Assembly (NCBI GenBank): GCA_963575745.1
Contig: CAUYUJ010016702.1
Coordinates: forward strand, 147,501-197,500
Direction: 5' to 3'
Source of the DNA: Prorocentrum cordatum
Taxonomy: Eukaryota > Sar > Dinophyceae > Prorocentrales > Prorocentraceae
DNA: 50,000 nucleotides
Part shown: positions 31,991-44,180 of the stretch, one piece after another
Layout: every line of letters starts with the position of its first letter
How positions within the stretch are numbered: position 1 is the first letter of the stretch
The notes under the pieces: model-generated
The model's database searches: none
Seen by the model: only the letters and a program-made list of their open reading frames with translations
Told to the model about the DNA's origin: nothing
Position numbers and translations under genes: made by a program

Positions 31991-34900
31991 ACGGCACACA
32001 CGCACACACGCACACACGCAGTCACGCACACACCCGCACTCGCGCACACGCGCATACCCGCATAAGCGCACGCGCACACGCGCAGACTCGCACACGCGCA
32101 CACGCGCATTCGCGCATTCGCGCACACTCGCACACGCGCACACGCGCACACGCACACACGCGTACACGCGCACATGCGCACATGCGCACACGCACACGCA
32201 CACGCACCACGCACCACACACCCCGCACGCACACGCACACGCACACGCACAAGCACACGCACACGCACACGCACACGCACACACACACACACACGCACAC
32301 GCACACGCACACGCACACGCCCACGCACTCGCACACTCACACCAACACACACACCTACACATACACCCACACCCACCCACACACACCCACACACACACCA
32401 ACACACACCCACACACACCCACACACCCCAAAACACCCACACACCCACACACACCCACACACCCACACACACTCACCCACACACCCACACACCCACACCC
32501 ACACACCACACACCCACACACCCACACACCCGCACGCGCGCACGCGCGCACGCGCACACGCACACGCACACGCACACGCACACGCACACGCACACGCACA
32601 CGCACACACACACACGCACACGCCCACCCCCCACACCCACACACACACACCACACACACACACACCGATCCTGGGCTCCAGGACGGGCCTGGCCAGGATC
32701 GGTGCACACACCCTCCCCACACCCACACACACCACACACACAGACACGCACGCACACGCAAACGCGCGCGCACACACACGGCCACGCACAGGCACACGCA
32801 CACGCACACGCACATGCACACGCCCACACGCACACACACACACACACACACACGCACGCACACACACACACGCACACAAACACACACACACACGCACGCA
32901 CGCACGCACGCACGCACGCACACACGCACGCACACACACGCACACACGCACACACGCACGCAAGCACACACACAAGCACGCCCGCACACACATAGCCACA
33001 ACCACAACCACAAACACACACAAACACACACAAACACGAACACAAACACACACACACACGCACACAATTACACACAAACACAAACACAAACACAAACACA
33101 AACACAACCACAAACACAAACACAAACACAACCACAATCACAATCACAACCACAAACACAAACACAAACACAAACACAAACGCAAGCACCACCACAATCA
33201 CATACACAAACACACACACAAACACACAAACACACACACAAGCACACACACAAACACAAACACAGCCGCAACCACAACCGCAACCACAAACACAACCACA
33301 ACCACGATAACAAACAGAAAACACAAACGCAAACACGAAGACAAACACAAAGACACGCACAAACGCAAGCACAAACACAATCACATACACAAACACAAAC
33401 ACAAAGACACGCAACCACAACCACAAACACACAAACACAAACACAAACACAACCACAATCGCAACCACAAACACAACCACAACCACACTAACAAACACAA
33501 ACACAAACACAAACACGAGACAAACACAACCACAAACACACACAACCACACACACAAACACAACCACAAACACAGACACAACCACGAACACAGACGCATA
33601 CACAACCAACAACACACAAACACAAACACACACACGCGCACGCACGCGCAGTCACACAGACACACAGGCACACAGACACACAATCACACAGACACACAGA
33701 CACACAGACACACAGACACACAGACACACAGACACACACACACAGGCACCCACACAGATACACAGACACACAGACATACAATCACACAGACACACAGACA
33801 CACAGGCACACACATACACAGACACACAGACACACCGACACACCGACACACAGACACACACAGACACACAGACACACAGACACACAGGCACACAGACACA
33901 CACAGACACACAAACACACAGACGCCCAGACACACAGACACACAGCCACACAGACACACAGGCACACAGACACACAGACACACAGACACACAGACACACA
34001 GACACACAGACACACAAACACACAGACACACAGACACACAGACACACAGACACACAGACACACAGACACACAGACACACAAGCACACCGACACACATAAT
34101 TACAGACACACGCAATTACAGACACACAGACACAGACACACATATACACAGACACACAGATACACAGACACACACACAGACACACAGACACACAGACACG
34201 CAGACACGCAGACAGACACAGACACACAGACACACCGACACACAGACACACAGACACACAAACACAGAGACAAACAGACACACAGACACACAGACACACA
34301 GACACACAAACACACAGACACACAGACACACCGACACACCGACACACCGACACACCAACACACCAACACACCGACACACCGACACACCGACTCACCAACA
34401 CACAGACACACAGACACACGGACAGACCGACACGCCGACACACCGACACACCGACACACAGCCACACAGACACACAGACACACAGACCCGCAGAGACACA
34501 GACACACAGACACACAGACACACACAGTCACACACAGACACACACACATACACAGACACACAGCCACACAGACACACAGACACACAGACACACACAGACA
34601 CACAGACACACCGACACACCGACACACAGACACACCGACACACAGGCACACAGACACACACAGCCACACAGCCACACAGACACACAGACACACAGACACA
34701 CACAGACACACATTGACACACACACGTACAGACACACACAGACACACACAGACACACTCACATATACACACAGACACACACACAGGCACACAGACACACA
34801 CAGACGCACACACAGACGCACACACACACAGACACACCCAGACGCACACACAGAGACACACACACAGACACACACACAGACACATACAGACGCACACACA

Positions 34901-36255
34901 GACACACACACACCGACACACACACAGGTACACACAGACACACACACAGACACACACACACACACACACGTACAGACACACACACAGGCGCACACACAGA
35001 CACACACAGACACACCCACACAGACACTCACAGACGCACACACAGACACACAGACACACACAGACACGCACACAGACAGACACACAGACACACACAGACA
35101 CACACACACACAGACACACACAGACACACACACACAGAGACACACACAGACACACACAGGCACACACACAGACACACACAGACACACACACACAGACACA
35201 CACAGACGCACCCACAGACACACACACAGACACACATACACACACAGACGCACACACAGACACACACACAGACTCACACACAGACGTACATACACACAGA
35301 CACACACAGACACACACAGACACACACACAGACACACAGACACACACACAGGCACCCACACAGACACACAGAGACACACACAGACACACACAGACACACA
35401 CAGACACACACAGACACACAGACACGCACAGACACACACACAGACACACACACACACATACTCGCGCACAGACTCACACACAGACACAAACACAGGCACA
35501 CAGAGACACATACAGACACAGAGAAACATGCAAAGACGCGCAGACACACACAGACACACAGACAAACACAGACACACACAGACACACACACAGAGGCACA
35601 CAGAGACACACAGGCACACACAGACACACAGGCACACACACAGACACACACAGAGACACACAGAGACACACACAGACACACAGACACACAGACACACAGG
35701 CACATAGACACACAGTCACATTGACACACAGACGGACAGACGCACAGACGCACAGACGCACAGACGCACAGACGCACAGACGCACAGACGCACAGGCACA
35801 TAGGTGTATAGATGTACAGACGCACAGACGCACAGACGCACAGACGCACAGACGTACAGAAGCACAGGTACACAGACACACAGACAAACAGACACACAGA
35901 CACACAGACACACAGACACACACAGACACACACAGACACACAAACACGCATTCACACAGACACACAGGCACACAGACACACAGGCACACAGACACACAGA
36001 CACACAGACACACAGACACACAGACACACAGACACACACAGACACACAAACACACAGATGCACAGACGCACAGACGGTCAGACGCACAGAGGCACGCACG
36101 CACAGACGCACAGACGCACAGACACAGACACACAGACACACACGGACACACAGACACACAGACACACAGACACACAGACACACAGACACACACAGACACA
36201 CTGACACACAGACACACAGAGTCACAGACACACAGGCACACAGGCACACAGACAG
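31991..36255. repeat. Long CA-type microsatellite, left of LINE
   Basis: CACGCACA (to 32330), CACACCCA (32340-32530), CACGCACA again, CACAAACA/CACAACCA (33000-33640), then CACACAGA (33650-36250). Changes of variant are in blocks, showing local expansion. Open frames up to 941 codons are repeat translations. Confidence 0.97.
32665..32702. repeat. 38-bp hairpin motif inside CA array, copy 1
   Basis: CCGATCCTGG and CCAGGATCGG are exact inverted ends around GCTCCAGGACGGGCCTGG. The same 38 bases with one change recur at 41057-41094 on the same strand. A related end (AATCGGTGCACACGCCCTC) lies at 29085, just before another CA array. Confidence 0.85.
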
Positions 36256-36515
36256 GCAGAGTCCAAGCCAGCGCAAGCAATGACTCGGCCCAGCTGTACC
36301 TGGGGCCCCGGCCGGATTGCACTGGTGCGATCGCGGGGACTTCAGGAAACTGCGCGTGCCGGCCATGCAGGTTTGCACGCGCCTGGCACGCAAGGGGAGG
36401 GAGGGAGAGAGGGAGGGAACGGAGAGGACGAGGGGGAGAGGAAGAAGAGGAAGAAGAAGACGGCGGCGACCCCGAAAAATCAGCCGCCGGAGCGTGCCCA
36501 GAAAGCAATATTGAA

Positions 36516-36547
36516 AAATGCCGCCTCTTGGATGAAGCGGCATTTAT
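36516..36547. other. Hairpin in the LINE 3' region
   Basis: AATGCCGC, then CTCTTGGATGAA, then GCGGCATT: eight paired bases with a 12-base loop in the transcribed 3' region. It could be a structure recognised during target-primed reverse transcription (inference). Confidence 0.5.
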
Positions 36548-36762
36548 GGCCGATGCGTCCTGCGTGTGCAAAAACACGACGCGACGACTCTCATAGCGAC
36601 AAAATGCCACGGCACCGAAGCGAGAGCGCGCATTCGCGCCCGCACCCTTTTTTTCCAATATAAAACGGGGCGTTGGGCGCCTCGACAAAGGGCGGGCGGC
36701 GGCGGGGCAGAGGAGGAGGATGAAGAGGAGGAGGAAGGAGAGGAGGGTGGGAGGGGAGCTCA

Positions 36763-38139
36763 CGGCATGAACAGTTCGCAGCGTTGCTGCTCCAGCGCGG
36801 CCGCCCCATACGCCGACAGCTCCAGCTGCGCATTGCCAGCTTGAAGGACGGAAGACAAGTCGCGCCACGCGGCCGCGGCGGACCTGCTGAACCCCGAGGC
36901 GGCGTTCACCGCGAAGCGGCGGACGAAGGCCTGAGCGCTCTGACCTGGCCGCCCATTCGCCTCCAGCACGAAAGGAATTGCCCTGTTGTTGTAGCGGATC
37001 CGCTTCATATGCTCCCCTTCCCGCGCTGCGGCGCCGGCCTGCCGGGCTCGGATGCAGTTGACGCGCTCGACGGTGCTGACGGCCGACGTCACTTCGACAT
37101 GAACCCACCACAGCTTGGCATCGTGGTGGAAAGCGATATCGAGCCGGCCCGTCTCGTCGGGACACATTTGCTCACAGAGTGCCGTGCTCTGGTTCCGTCC
37201 CTGGCTCAGCCAGGCGGCCAGCCAGCGCAGCACCCGGTCGTGGCGTTTAATGACGAAGCCACCCACTGGGCAGACCCTGGCGTGATGCCCCGCGACGTCA
37301 ATCTGGTGCGTGCACTGCCCTGCCTGGCCCACATGGCAGCGCTGTTGGTCCGCCTGGCGAGGCCAGAGGCCCCCGCCGAGTCGGCGGCAGTAGGCGATGC
37401 GGAACGAGACATCGTCCATGGCGATGTCGGGGTTGCTGGGCGGCCAGAGGAAACCTCCCGCGCCCGGTCCGCCGGCCGACAAAAAGGCAGCGGCCGCCGG
37501 AGGGGAGAGCGAGGGCTTGAAGCGCTTGACAGACTCGTACTGCATAAGCTGAGTGAGGCGCTGCTGGCGGAAAGGAACTGCCGGAGGAACGCCATGAGCC
37601 CAAGGGATGGAGGCCGTTTGCCCCACCAAGTCCCGCACGCATTGCACCGCGCTGGCAATATCCTGCGCGAAGGTGCCGTCGACAGCTAGTAACTGGTCGA
37701 CCCCATCGAGACCGCAGTGCCGGACCACGAAAGGATGGACCCGGCTTTGGGCGGCAAGAAATGTCGGAGCCGCCACCTTGCCAATCATCCCGAAGCCGGT
37801 GCCGCCATCCCGCTGGGGGAAAGCTCCCTGCCGCCAGGCCTGCTCGGTGTGCGTCGCGCCGATGAGGCTGTCCCACAGACCCCGAAGGGCATCGTCGCAC
37901 AGGCTCGTCACGGCCGGAGGCACAAACTTCGCACTTAAAATGTGTTGTGTCTGCGAATAAACCATCGTGCGAAAGAGGCTCTGGCCGGTCTGGAGTGGGA
38001 GACCGTGCTCACGCAGCGTCTGCAGGCGGCCGTGCACATGGGCCACGTTCTGCTTGGCCGACTCGAGGTCCTTGTACTGGGAGGGGAGGTCGCCACGCGG
38101 CGGGTGTGGTCGGGTCGTCTGCAGGGAGGCCGTGTCCAA
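36763..38139 (-). pseudogene. LINE polyprotein, C-terminal part: zinc knuckle and endonuclease
   Basis: About 455 codons in a frame shifted relative to the reverse transcriptase. The first part (QYKDLESAKQ, FRTMVYSQTQHILSAKFVPP) is the RT thumb/linker region typical of such elements. A CCHC-like knuckle follows at about residues 268-300 (Cys268, Cys276, His285/286, Cys290, then GGFVIKRHD). Next is a restriction-like endonuclease core: GRLDIAF with Asp334, WWVHVEV with Glu349, and a downstream KR near 379-380, then PFVLEANGRPG. It ends at LFMP and TGA. This arrangement is that of R2/CRE-type LINEs rather than APE-type. The region itself has no internal stop, so the inactivation lies upstream. 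Confidence 0.87.
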
Positions 38140-40093
38140 GGCAGCGCAAGTAAGCCACCCGACATTGCTGGAAGGGACCTGGCAATGGGGCTGGGTCAGG
38201 GCTCAAGGTCTGCTGCTTTGCGTCCTTGAGTGAGAGGCCGCTGGGCGCCCACAACCGCCGCAACGTAGGCGAGATCGCCGGGAGCGCGGCGCGGGAGGTG
38301 ACCAGCTGGAGGTCGTCAGCATCTTGGTAGACACTGAGTTTCGGGTCCAAGCCCCCCGCTTCGGCCTTGAGGGCACGGGTCGGCTCGACAACGGCCACCG
38401 CGAGCCCAGCGTTTGCCAGGGGGTCGCCCTGCCAGAAGCTACGTTCACTCGTGACCTCTTCGCGGAGGCCACCATGCAAGTACCATGTACACGTCGTCGG
38501 CCGTCCGTGCCACGCTGCGAGAGGCTGGCAGAGCATGGGTGCGTGGGTGCTGTACTGGTCGAGCGCGTACTTCCGACAGAGGCTCTGGTGCGCGCTCGAG
38601 CAATCTTCAGCAAGGAGCACCCGGCTCGGATCCAGCCGCAGCTGGGCTGAGGCGGCGCAGAAAATGCGCGCGCAGCCGTCCGGGACGCCGATGGCCACTT
38701 GATCTGGCCCCACTGCAGCCACGATCTGTGCCTTCGCCTGCTTCACCACCGCGGACATGGAAACCCTCCGTGGGTATGGGAGCAGGTTCAGCGGGCGCAG
38801 CTTGGGCTTGCCAGGCTGCCTCGTGGGGATGAGCTCAGCGACGACAAAGTTGTCAATCACCACATCCGGCACCAAACCAAACGCAAGGAAAGCGAAGAGC
38901 TCGCCAGTTTGCTCCAAGGCGCCCTCGATGTTCCGCAAGACTTGCAATTGCTCACCTCGGCCTCCAAAGCGACCGGAGGCCCGCCTGCGCGCCGGGCGCC
39001 GGAGCAGGCTGGCGATGCGCGCGCCGAGCTCCCGCCGCATGCGCTCCGGTCACATGTCGTCAGCCCTGCATGTAAGGCTGGGGGAGCATGTACCGGATGG
39101 CGCCTGCGGGAACAGGCTCTTCACCGCAGCGATCTGCGACCGGTCACGGACAGGATCAAGGCCCTCCTTGCAGCACTTCAAGGCCCGCGCCTGATCCCCA
39201 GCGTGGCACAGATCGCGTACCAAGGCTGCCTGCTTGGACAGCTCCTGGGCCTGAGATGTGGCAGTCACAGGTCGTGGCTGCGAGGCCTCGGCGTACACGG
39301 CGTCCCAATCACTGCCGCGAGCGAGCTGCAGCCGCCTGCAGACACACTCGGCCTGGCTTTCCCCCTTCTCGCGGACGCCTGCCAGCAGAAGGTGATCCAC
39401 GAACATCAGCTAAGTCCACTGGGCGATGCACTCGTCGTCCACGATAGCACGCACGCCAGGAGGGCGATCGCGTGCAGCGAACGCTGCCTGTGTGGCCTCA
39501 AGACAAGCCTCCACGACCTCGTTCTTAAACTCGGAGTGAACCAGCTCGCACCGCGCGGGGACCTCGATCAAGGTGCCGTAGGAACGGTCGCGCTGAATGT
39601 CCCAGCTGGTTTTCGCCCACCATGCGTCGCCGTGGAGGACGCCGGTGTCGGGCAGCGAGTCCGGGTCCACGGGTGAAGGGGCGCTGGAGGCGGGAGCGGC
39701 CAAATCCGTCTCGGATAGGACGTGGGGGCGGAGGGCGTCCTGGAAGGCGGCCGTGCCCGCGTCCGGGCCCGCGAACGCGTCGTCGGGGCGGTAGCCGCGT
39801 GGGCAGCACGAGACGTGGAGCCATCGACTGGCACCGGCACGGAAGTCGGAGCTGCGCGTCACCCGGATCTCCGCCGCGGCAAAGCACCAGAGGCGGCTGG
39901 AGCAGGTCGCTGCCTTCCCCTTGCTCTGCTGAGCCTGCACATGAAAGTCGATGGCCACGCGGTGTGCCGGGGGCCCAGGCAGACGGCCCCGCGCTCGCTT
40001 GGGCACTGGCTCCCCCTCGCCAGGTGCCACGAGCGCCGGGCGGCCACTGCCCCCGGCCGCCGCGACTGCACCGCCGTCCGACGAGGCAGCCAT
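38009..40093 (-). pseudogene. LINE polyprotein, N-terminal part with reverse transcriptase
   Basis: One reading frame runs from ATG at 40093 to 38009, broken by TAG at 39410-39412 and TGA at 39050-39052. The 227 codons before the first stop include [18 protein letters not shown] and WLHVSCCP, resembling a degraded PARP-type zinc finger. After the second stop lies the reverse transcriptase: RPLNLLPYPRR (about residues 82-92 from ATG at 39040), motif A VLLAEDCSSAHQSL with the catalytic Asp near 146, motif B WQGDPLANAG (about 203-212), and motif C VYQDADDLQLV (about 237-247). Motif C keeps the Asp pair but has Asp where an aromatic residue is expected. The frame changes to the next part near 38140-38180. 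A copy with two stops cannot make a full protein without readthrough. Confidence 0.85.
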
Positions 40094-40238
40094 CGCGCTG
40101 CGGCCGCCCCCGCCGCTCGGTTGCTTGAGGTCCCTCTGCCCGCCACCTTACCCACCTGCCCGCCCGGCACTCCCACCCCGGCCCTCCTCAGCACTGCCCC
40201 GCAGTGCGTCCCAGAAAAGGCCTGGGAGTAACCAGACG

Positions 40239-41056
40239 GGACGGACACACAGACACAGAGACACACGGACACACAGACACACAGACACACAGTCACACAG
40301 ACACACAGACACACACAGACACACACAGACACACACAGACACACACAGACACACAGACACACACACACACAGACACACAGACACACAGACATACAGACAC
40401 ACAGACACACAGACAAACAGTCACACAGACACACAGACACGCAGACACACAGTTTCACAGACACAGACACACAGACACACAGACGCACAGACACACAGAC
40501 ACACACAGACACACACACAGACACACAGACACACAGACACACAGACACACATATAGACATATAGACACAGACACACAGACAGAAACAGACACCACACACA
40601 GACACACACACAGACACACAGACACACACAGACACACACAGACACACACACACAGACACACACACAGACACACACACAGACACACCCAGACACACCCAGA
40701 CACACATGGGGACACACAGAGACACACCGACGCACACAGGCACACAGACACACACACAGACACACACACAGACACACACACACACAGACACACACACACA
40801 GACACACACACACACAGACACACACACACAGAGACACACACACAGACACACACACACAGATACACACAGACACGCACACAGACAGACACACAGAAACACA
40901 CACACAGACACACACAGACACACAGACACACACAGAGACACACAGACACACACAGACACACACACACACAATCACATACACAATCACACACAGACACACA
41001 CAGACACACACACAGGCACACGCACAGACACACAGACACACAGACACACAGGCACA
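40239..41056. repeat. CACACAGA microsatellite, right of LINE
   Basis: A continuation of the array left of the LINE, with the same unit and the same strand. Confidence 0.97.
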
Positions 41057-41094
41057 CCGATCCTGGGCCCCAGGACGGGCCTGGCCAGGATCGG
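41057..41094. repeat. 38-bp hairpin motif at end of CA array, copy 2
   Basis: Identical to 32665-32702 except one base (GGGCCCC for GGGCTCC). It ends the array, and TGCA follows, as at copy 1. Confidence 0.85.
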
Positions 41095-41900
41095 TGCATG
41101 TGCACAGGCCTGCTCGCCCGAATTTCTGCTTGAAGAAGAAACAGCGTCACAAACATACGCTTTTGGCGCTCCGCGCGGATTTCTCGGTTTCGCGCTGGGC
41201 CCTCCCAGCGGCGCCTCTGACGCCGCCCCTGGCGCGCTCCGCGCTCCAGGGACGGGGTACAGCGCAGATCCAAATACTCCGCTCGAACCGTCGAAACTTT
41301 GTGCTTATTCAGTTGTTCCTTCTTCTATTCGATGCCTCGATACGCCCGTCTTGATACGCGACACCTACCGTGCTCAAGACGTCCGTGTCAACACGTCGCG
41401 TGTTGGCTCAGCGTGTTGGCCCACGTTTTGGCGAACGCGTCGCGCCAAACGTACGCTTTCAGTCTAATTACGTGTCGAGCTCTGTGTCAATACGCTACGG
41501 GTTGCGTGGTGCGTATCGGGCCGGCTGAGCTCTCGACCAGTCTCCCCCGGCACTGGGCTTCCTGGGTAGCCGAGTTCCCCTCCTCGCCTCGCCTTCCGGG
41601 AGTGGGGGGCGGGGGGCTGGGCGGCCATCGCGAAGCATCAGAAAAAACACCTCCTCGCCTCCCTTCACCGAGCACGTTCCACTACTCGCAGAGTGCCTAC
41701 TCGCAAACGCCCCCCAAAACAACGTTGTCCGATGCAGTGGAGCTTGCTTGTCCCGATGCAATGGATCCAAGCCAGCGCGCCTGTCTATCCCCGCAACGCC
41801 CGCTTCGGCTCCTCGCCCCTCGCCGAGCGCCACCGGCGTCGAGGACCCGCATCCTCGCAAGCGCGCCCGGGCCGCCCCCGCCTGGGCTCCCCTCGCACCT
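41095..41900. other. No gene recognised; M2-like fragment at 41160-41285
   Basis: GGCGCTCCGCGCGGATTTCT and the block GGCGCCTCTGACG, CGCCCCTGGCGCGCTCCGCG match the M2 element at 44181-44385. A short frame from 41748 has an RKRAR basic patch and then runs into a poly-Pro microsatellite, which is not enough to call a gene. Confidence 0.5.
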
Positions 41901-41903
41901 CCT

Positions 41904-42052
41904 CCTCCTCCTCCTCGTCCTTGTCCCCCTCCTCCTCCTCCTCCTCCTCCTCCTCCTCCTCCTCCTCCTCCTCCTCCTCCTCCTCCTCCTCCTCCTCCTC
42001 CTCCTCCTCCTCCTCCTCCTCCTCCTCCTCCTCCTCTCTCTCTCTCTCTCTT
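41904..42052. repeat. CCT array with CT tail
   Basis: CTCCTCCTC for about 125 bases, ending in a CTCTCT run. Confidence 0.97.
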
Positions 42053-42198
42053 GGCCTGTAGGCAATTGGTTCAAGCAGCCTTTCCTAAAGAAAATGGGGT
42101 GCAGACTAAAAAGTCAATGCATCAGAAGGGGGGGGGGGCGCCGCTGGTGTACCCCCGAACAGTCCCCCTGTTCTCGTCAACGCTACCCACACCACCGT

Positions 42199-43138
42199 AA
42201 GGATCCTCTCCCCTGAGGCTCCAGGCAAGAACAGCGTGCCAACAACAGGCGGCAACAGAGAGATCAAACGAAGACGAGCGGCAACCCCCTCTCGCGCCGT
42301 CTTCAATATGGTCTCCCTGCCAGTCAAGGATATCTAAATGCATACCAGAAGCAAGCAAGGACCGCCTGAGAAACAATGCTCCCCATGGGCCTCTGGGAGG
42401 TGCGAGTGAGACAAGTGATCCCAGCACTGCCTCGGACAGCACGGATGTCGTCACGGCTCCAGGGAGAAGGCAGTGTGGATGGGAGAGCACGATTGGTGAG
42501 GAGGAAAGGCACTCGAGCATGGACAGCAGCATGAAGCAAAAGGCCCACGATCCTCCACATTCGATTGCCCTCCTGCACAAGCTGACGCTCCCTCTAACTA
42601 AGGGCGCCGATGCTTTCAGGAGCCGACAAAGTCCGAAGGGGTCTCCAGAGGCCAGACCCCCCTTTGCTGGAATAGCGCCTCGGGTCCCAAGAAGACTCAA
42701 GAGGAGACGCAAGGATAGCATGAACCCTCAACGACGTAACGTGGTGACCCCAATCCATGACATGGTGATGCTCAAAACTTCTGATCCGCACAACGTCACA
42801 CACAACATTGGAGGGGACACAGTACAGCAAGGCGCATTGAAGGGGGGACTCAAATCCATCATGGCCATCCAGGACGAGGATACAATTCCTCTGGAGGGGT
42901 GGAGGGGAGCACTGCCAAAGGCCAGGGGGTTTGTCGTCGGCATCCCGGCGGGGCAATGGCCCATGCACAGGGAGCGGCGGATCAGCAGTAGCAGCCTGGG
43001 GTCGGCGAGCCCCCACAGGGGGGCCGTATGTCAGCTTGTGCGCAGGTCTATCAGCAAAATTATCATGCTGGCCCCGACTGCAGCACAACTTCTGTTCTTG
43101 TCTCGTCTGCTCACGAACACTGGGGGCAACCTGATCGA
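42199..43138 (+). other. Open frame of unknown nature
   Basis: Between the stop at 42196-42198 and a CCT array, one + frame stays open for about 310 codons; its first good ATG is at 42519 (MDSSMKQKAHDPPHS). The composition is mixed, not repeat-driven (SVTHNIGGDT-like and PRRLKRRRKD stretches). No domain is recognised. Frames on the opposite strand are also open for 200-280 codons, so the openness may be compositional. It could be a fragment of an old mobile-element ORF. Confidence that it encodes a protein is low. Confidence 0.25.
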
Positions 43139-43155
43139 TAGCAGTACCACCACCA

Positions 43156-43232
43156 CCACCTCCTCCTCCTCCTCCTCCTCCTCCCTCTCCTCCTCCTCCT
43201 CCTCCCTCTCCCTCCTCCTCCCTCTCCTCCCT
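43156..43232. repeat. CCT array
   Basis: TCCTCCTCC with CTCCCTCTCC variants. Next to it, 43236-43472 is GC-rich with nothing recognised. Confidence 0.95.
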
Positions 43233-43472
43233 GCTCACACGCAGACTGCCGCGCTCCCCGCGCTCTGAGGGGCCCGAGTAGAGACCCGCCTCCAGGCTCG
43301 AAGAGGGGCGCGCCCCCGCGAGGCCGCGGGGCGCGAGGCGCGAGGTCCCGAGAGCCCATGCGACTCTCCAGTCGCAACGGCTGCCTCCCGCCGCCTGCTC
43401 TGCCACCTGCTGGACCCCTCCCGCCGCAGACCCAGGGGTGGCAGCCACCCGGTGGCTCGAGGCCAGAGTTGA

Positions 43473-43574
43473 GTCGGGCGTGTCCCTCTACAGGAGGAGT
43501 GTTCAAACATAGTTTATAAGCACGTCTGGGGACGATCTGTTTTTTTTCTTCTTTTGTAGGGGGACATGTCCGAC
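43473..43574. mobile_element. Short TIR element, family M4 copy 3
   Basis: GTCGGGCGTGTCCCTCTACA at the left and TGTAGGGGGACATGTCCGAC at the right are inverted repeats with one or two mismatches; the core is about 60 AT-rich bases. It is the shortest and clearest copy. Confidence 0.82.
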
Positions 43575-44180
43575 CGCCTCCTGCAGGGGGGGCGCGCCGC
43601 GAGGGCGCGGCGGCGGCCGCGCCCTCGCGCGCCCTGTGGGGCGCGCGCGCGCGAGGCGCGAGGCCGCGCCCCGCGTGTGCGCCCCGCCCGGCGGCGCCCC
43701 TGTGCTTATGATGTTCCAACCTACAGTCGCCTTGAGCACCAGAAAGAGTTTCCAGCACCAAAAAAGGACCGGAACTGGAGGATTTCACGTGTCGGGCCCT
43801 TGGAGGCGATACTCGTTCAACACTGTTTCGATACTGTCTTGGGAGCTCGAAATTAATTCTGGGATGTGGTCCTTAATTACGATGGGAACAACAAAGCCCT
43901 GAGCCTCCCTTCGCAGCGGGTGCGTCCCGCCGTTGGCTTTCCTCAGATCTACCGTCCCAGATTTATGTCAGGCGATCGCAAACATGGATTGAGGGGGCGT
44001 GGATTAGCGACGGGTCCCGTTTCCATGGGAAATCGCGGATTTCCGCCGCCGAGCGAGGCGACGCTGGCCGCATTTTGGGGAGGGCACCTCCCCCGATCCA
44101 TGGATTTGGCGACCGCCTTCGCAGCGGGTGCGCCCCGCCGTTGGCTGCCCTCCGATCTGCCGTCCCAAAGCCCCTCCTAG
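43575..44180. other. No gene recognised; GCAGCGGGTGCG(T/C)CCCGCCGT repeated
   Basis: TCGCAGCGGGTGCG(T/C)CCCGCC followed by GTTGGCT recurs at about 43912 and 44120, with GATCT(A/G)CCGTCCCA after each, a divergent duplication with offset about 208. The rest is GC-rich unique sequence. Confidence 0.55.

Larger units (their letters stand above)
36258..40238 (-). mobile_element. Degenerate CRE/R2-like LINE inserted in CACACAGA array
   Basis: A non-LTR retrotransposon copy of about 4 kb, read right to left. Its 5' end is near 40238 and its 3' end near 36258. Both flanks are the same CACACAGA microsatellite, so it landed inside that array. Order along the element: N-terminal region with a zinc-finger-like motif, reverse transcriptase, zinc knuckle, restriction-like endonuclease, then about 500 bases of 3' untranslated sequence. 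The coding frame holds two in-frame stops and one frame change, so this copy is dead. Endonuclease type and domain order follow site-specific LINEs of the CRE/R2 group (family knowledge). No target-site duplication could be identified within the repeat. Confidence 0.88.

Noticed and set aside
31891-34716. A 941-codon open frame rich in Thr, His, Arg and Asp
   Set aside because: It is the translation of CACACAGA/CACGCA repeats, with mirror frames on the other strand.
36591-37900. Plus-strand and other-phase frames over the LINE
   Set aside because: They are shadows of the clean minus-strand endonuclease frame.
41748-42200. A nuclear protein with RKRAR signal and Pro-rich region
   Set aside because: The Pro-rich part is a CCT microsatellite and the first 50 codons have no recognisable family.
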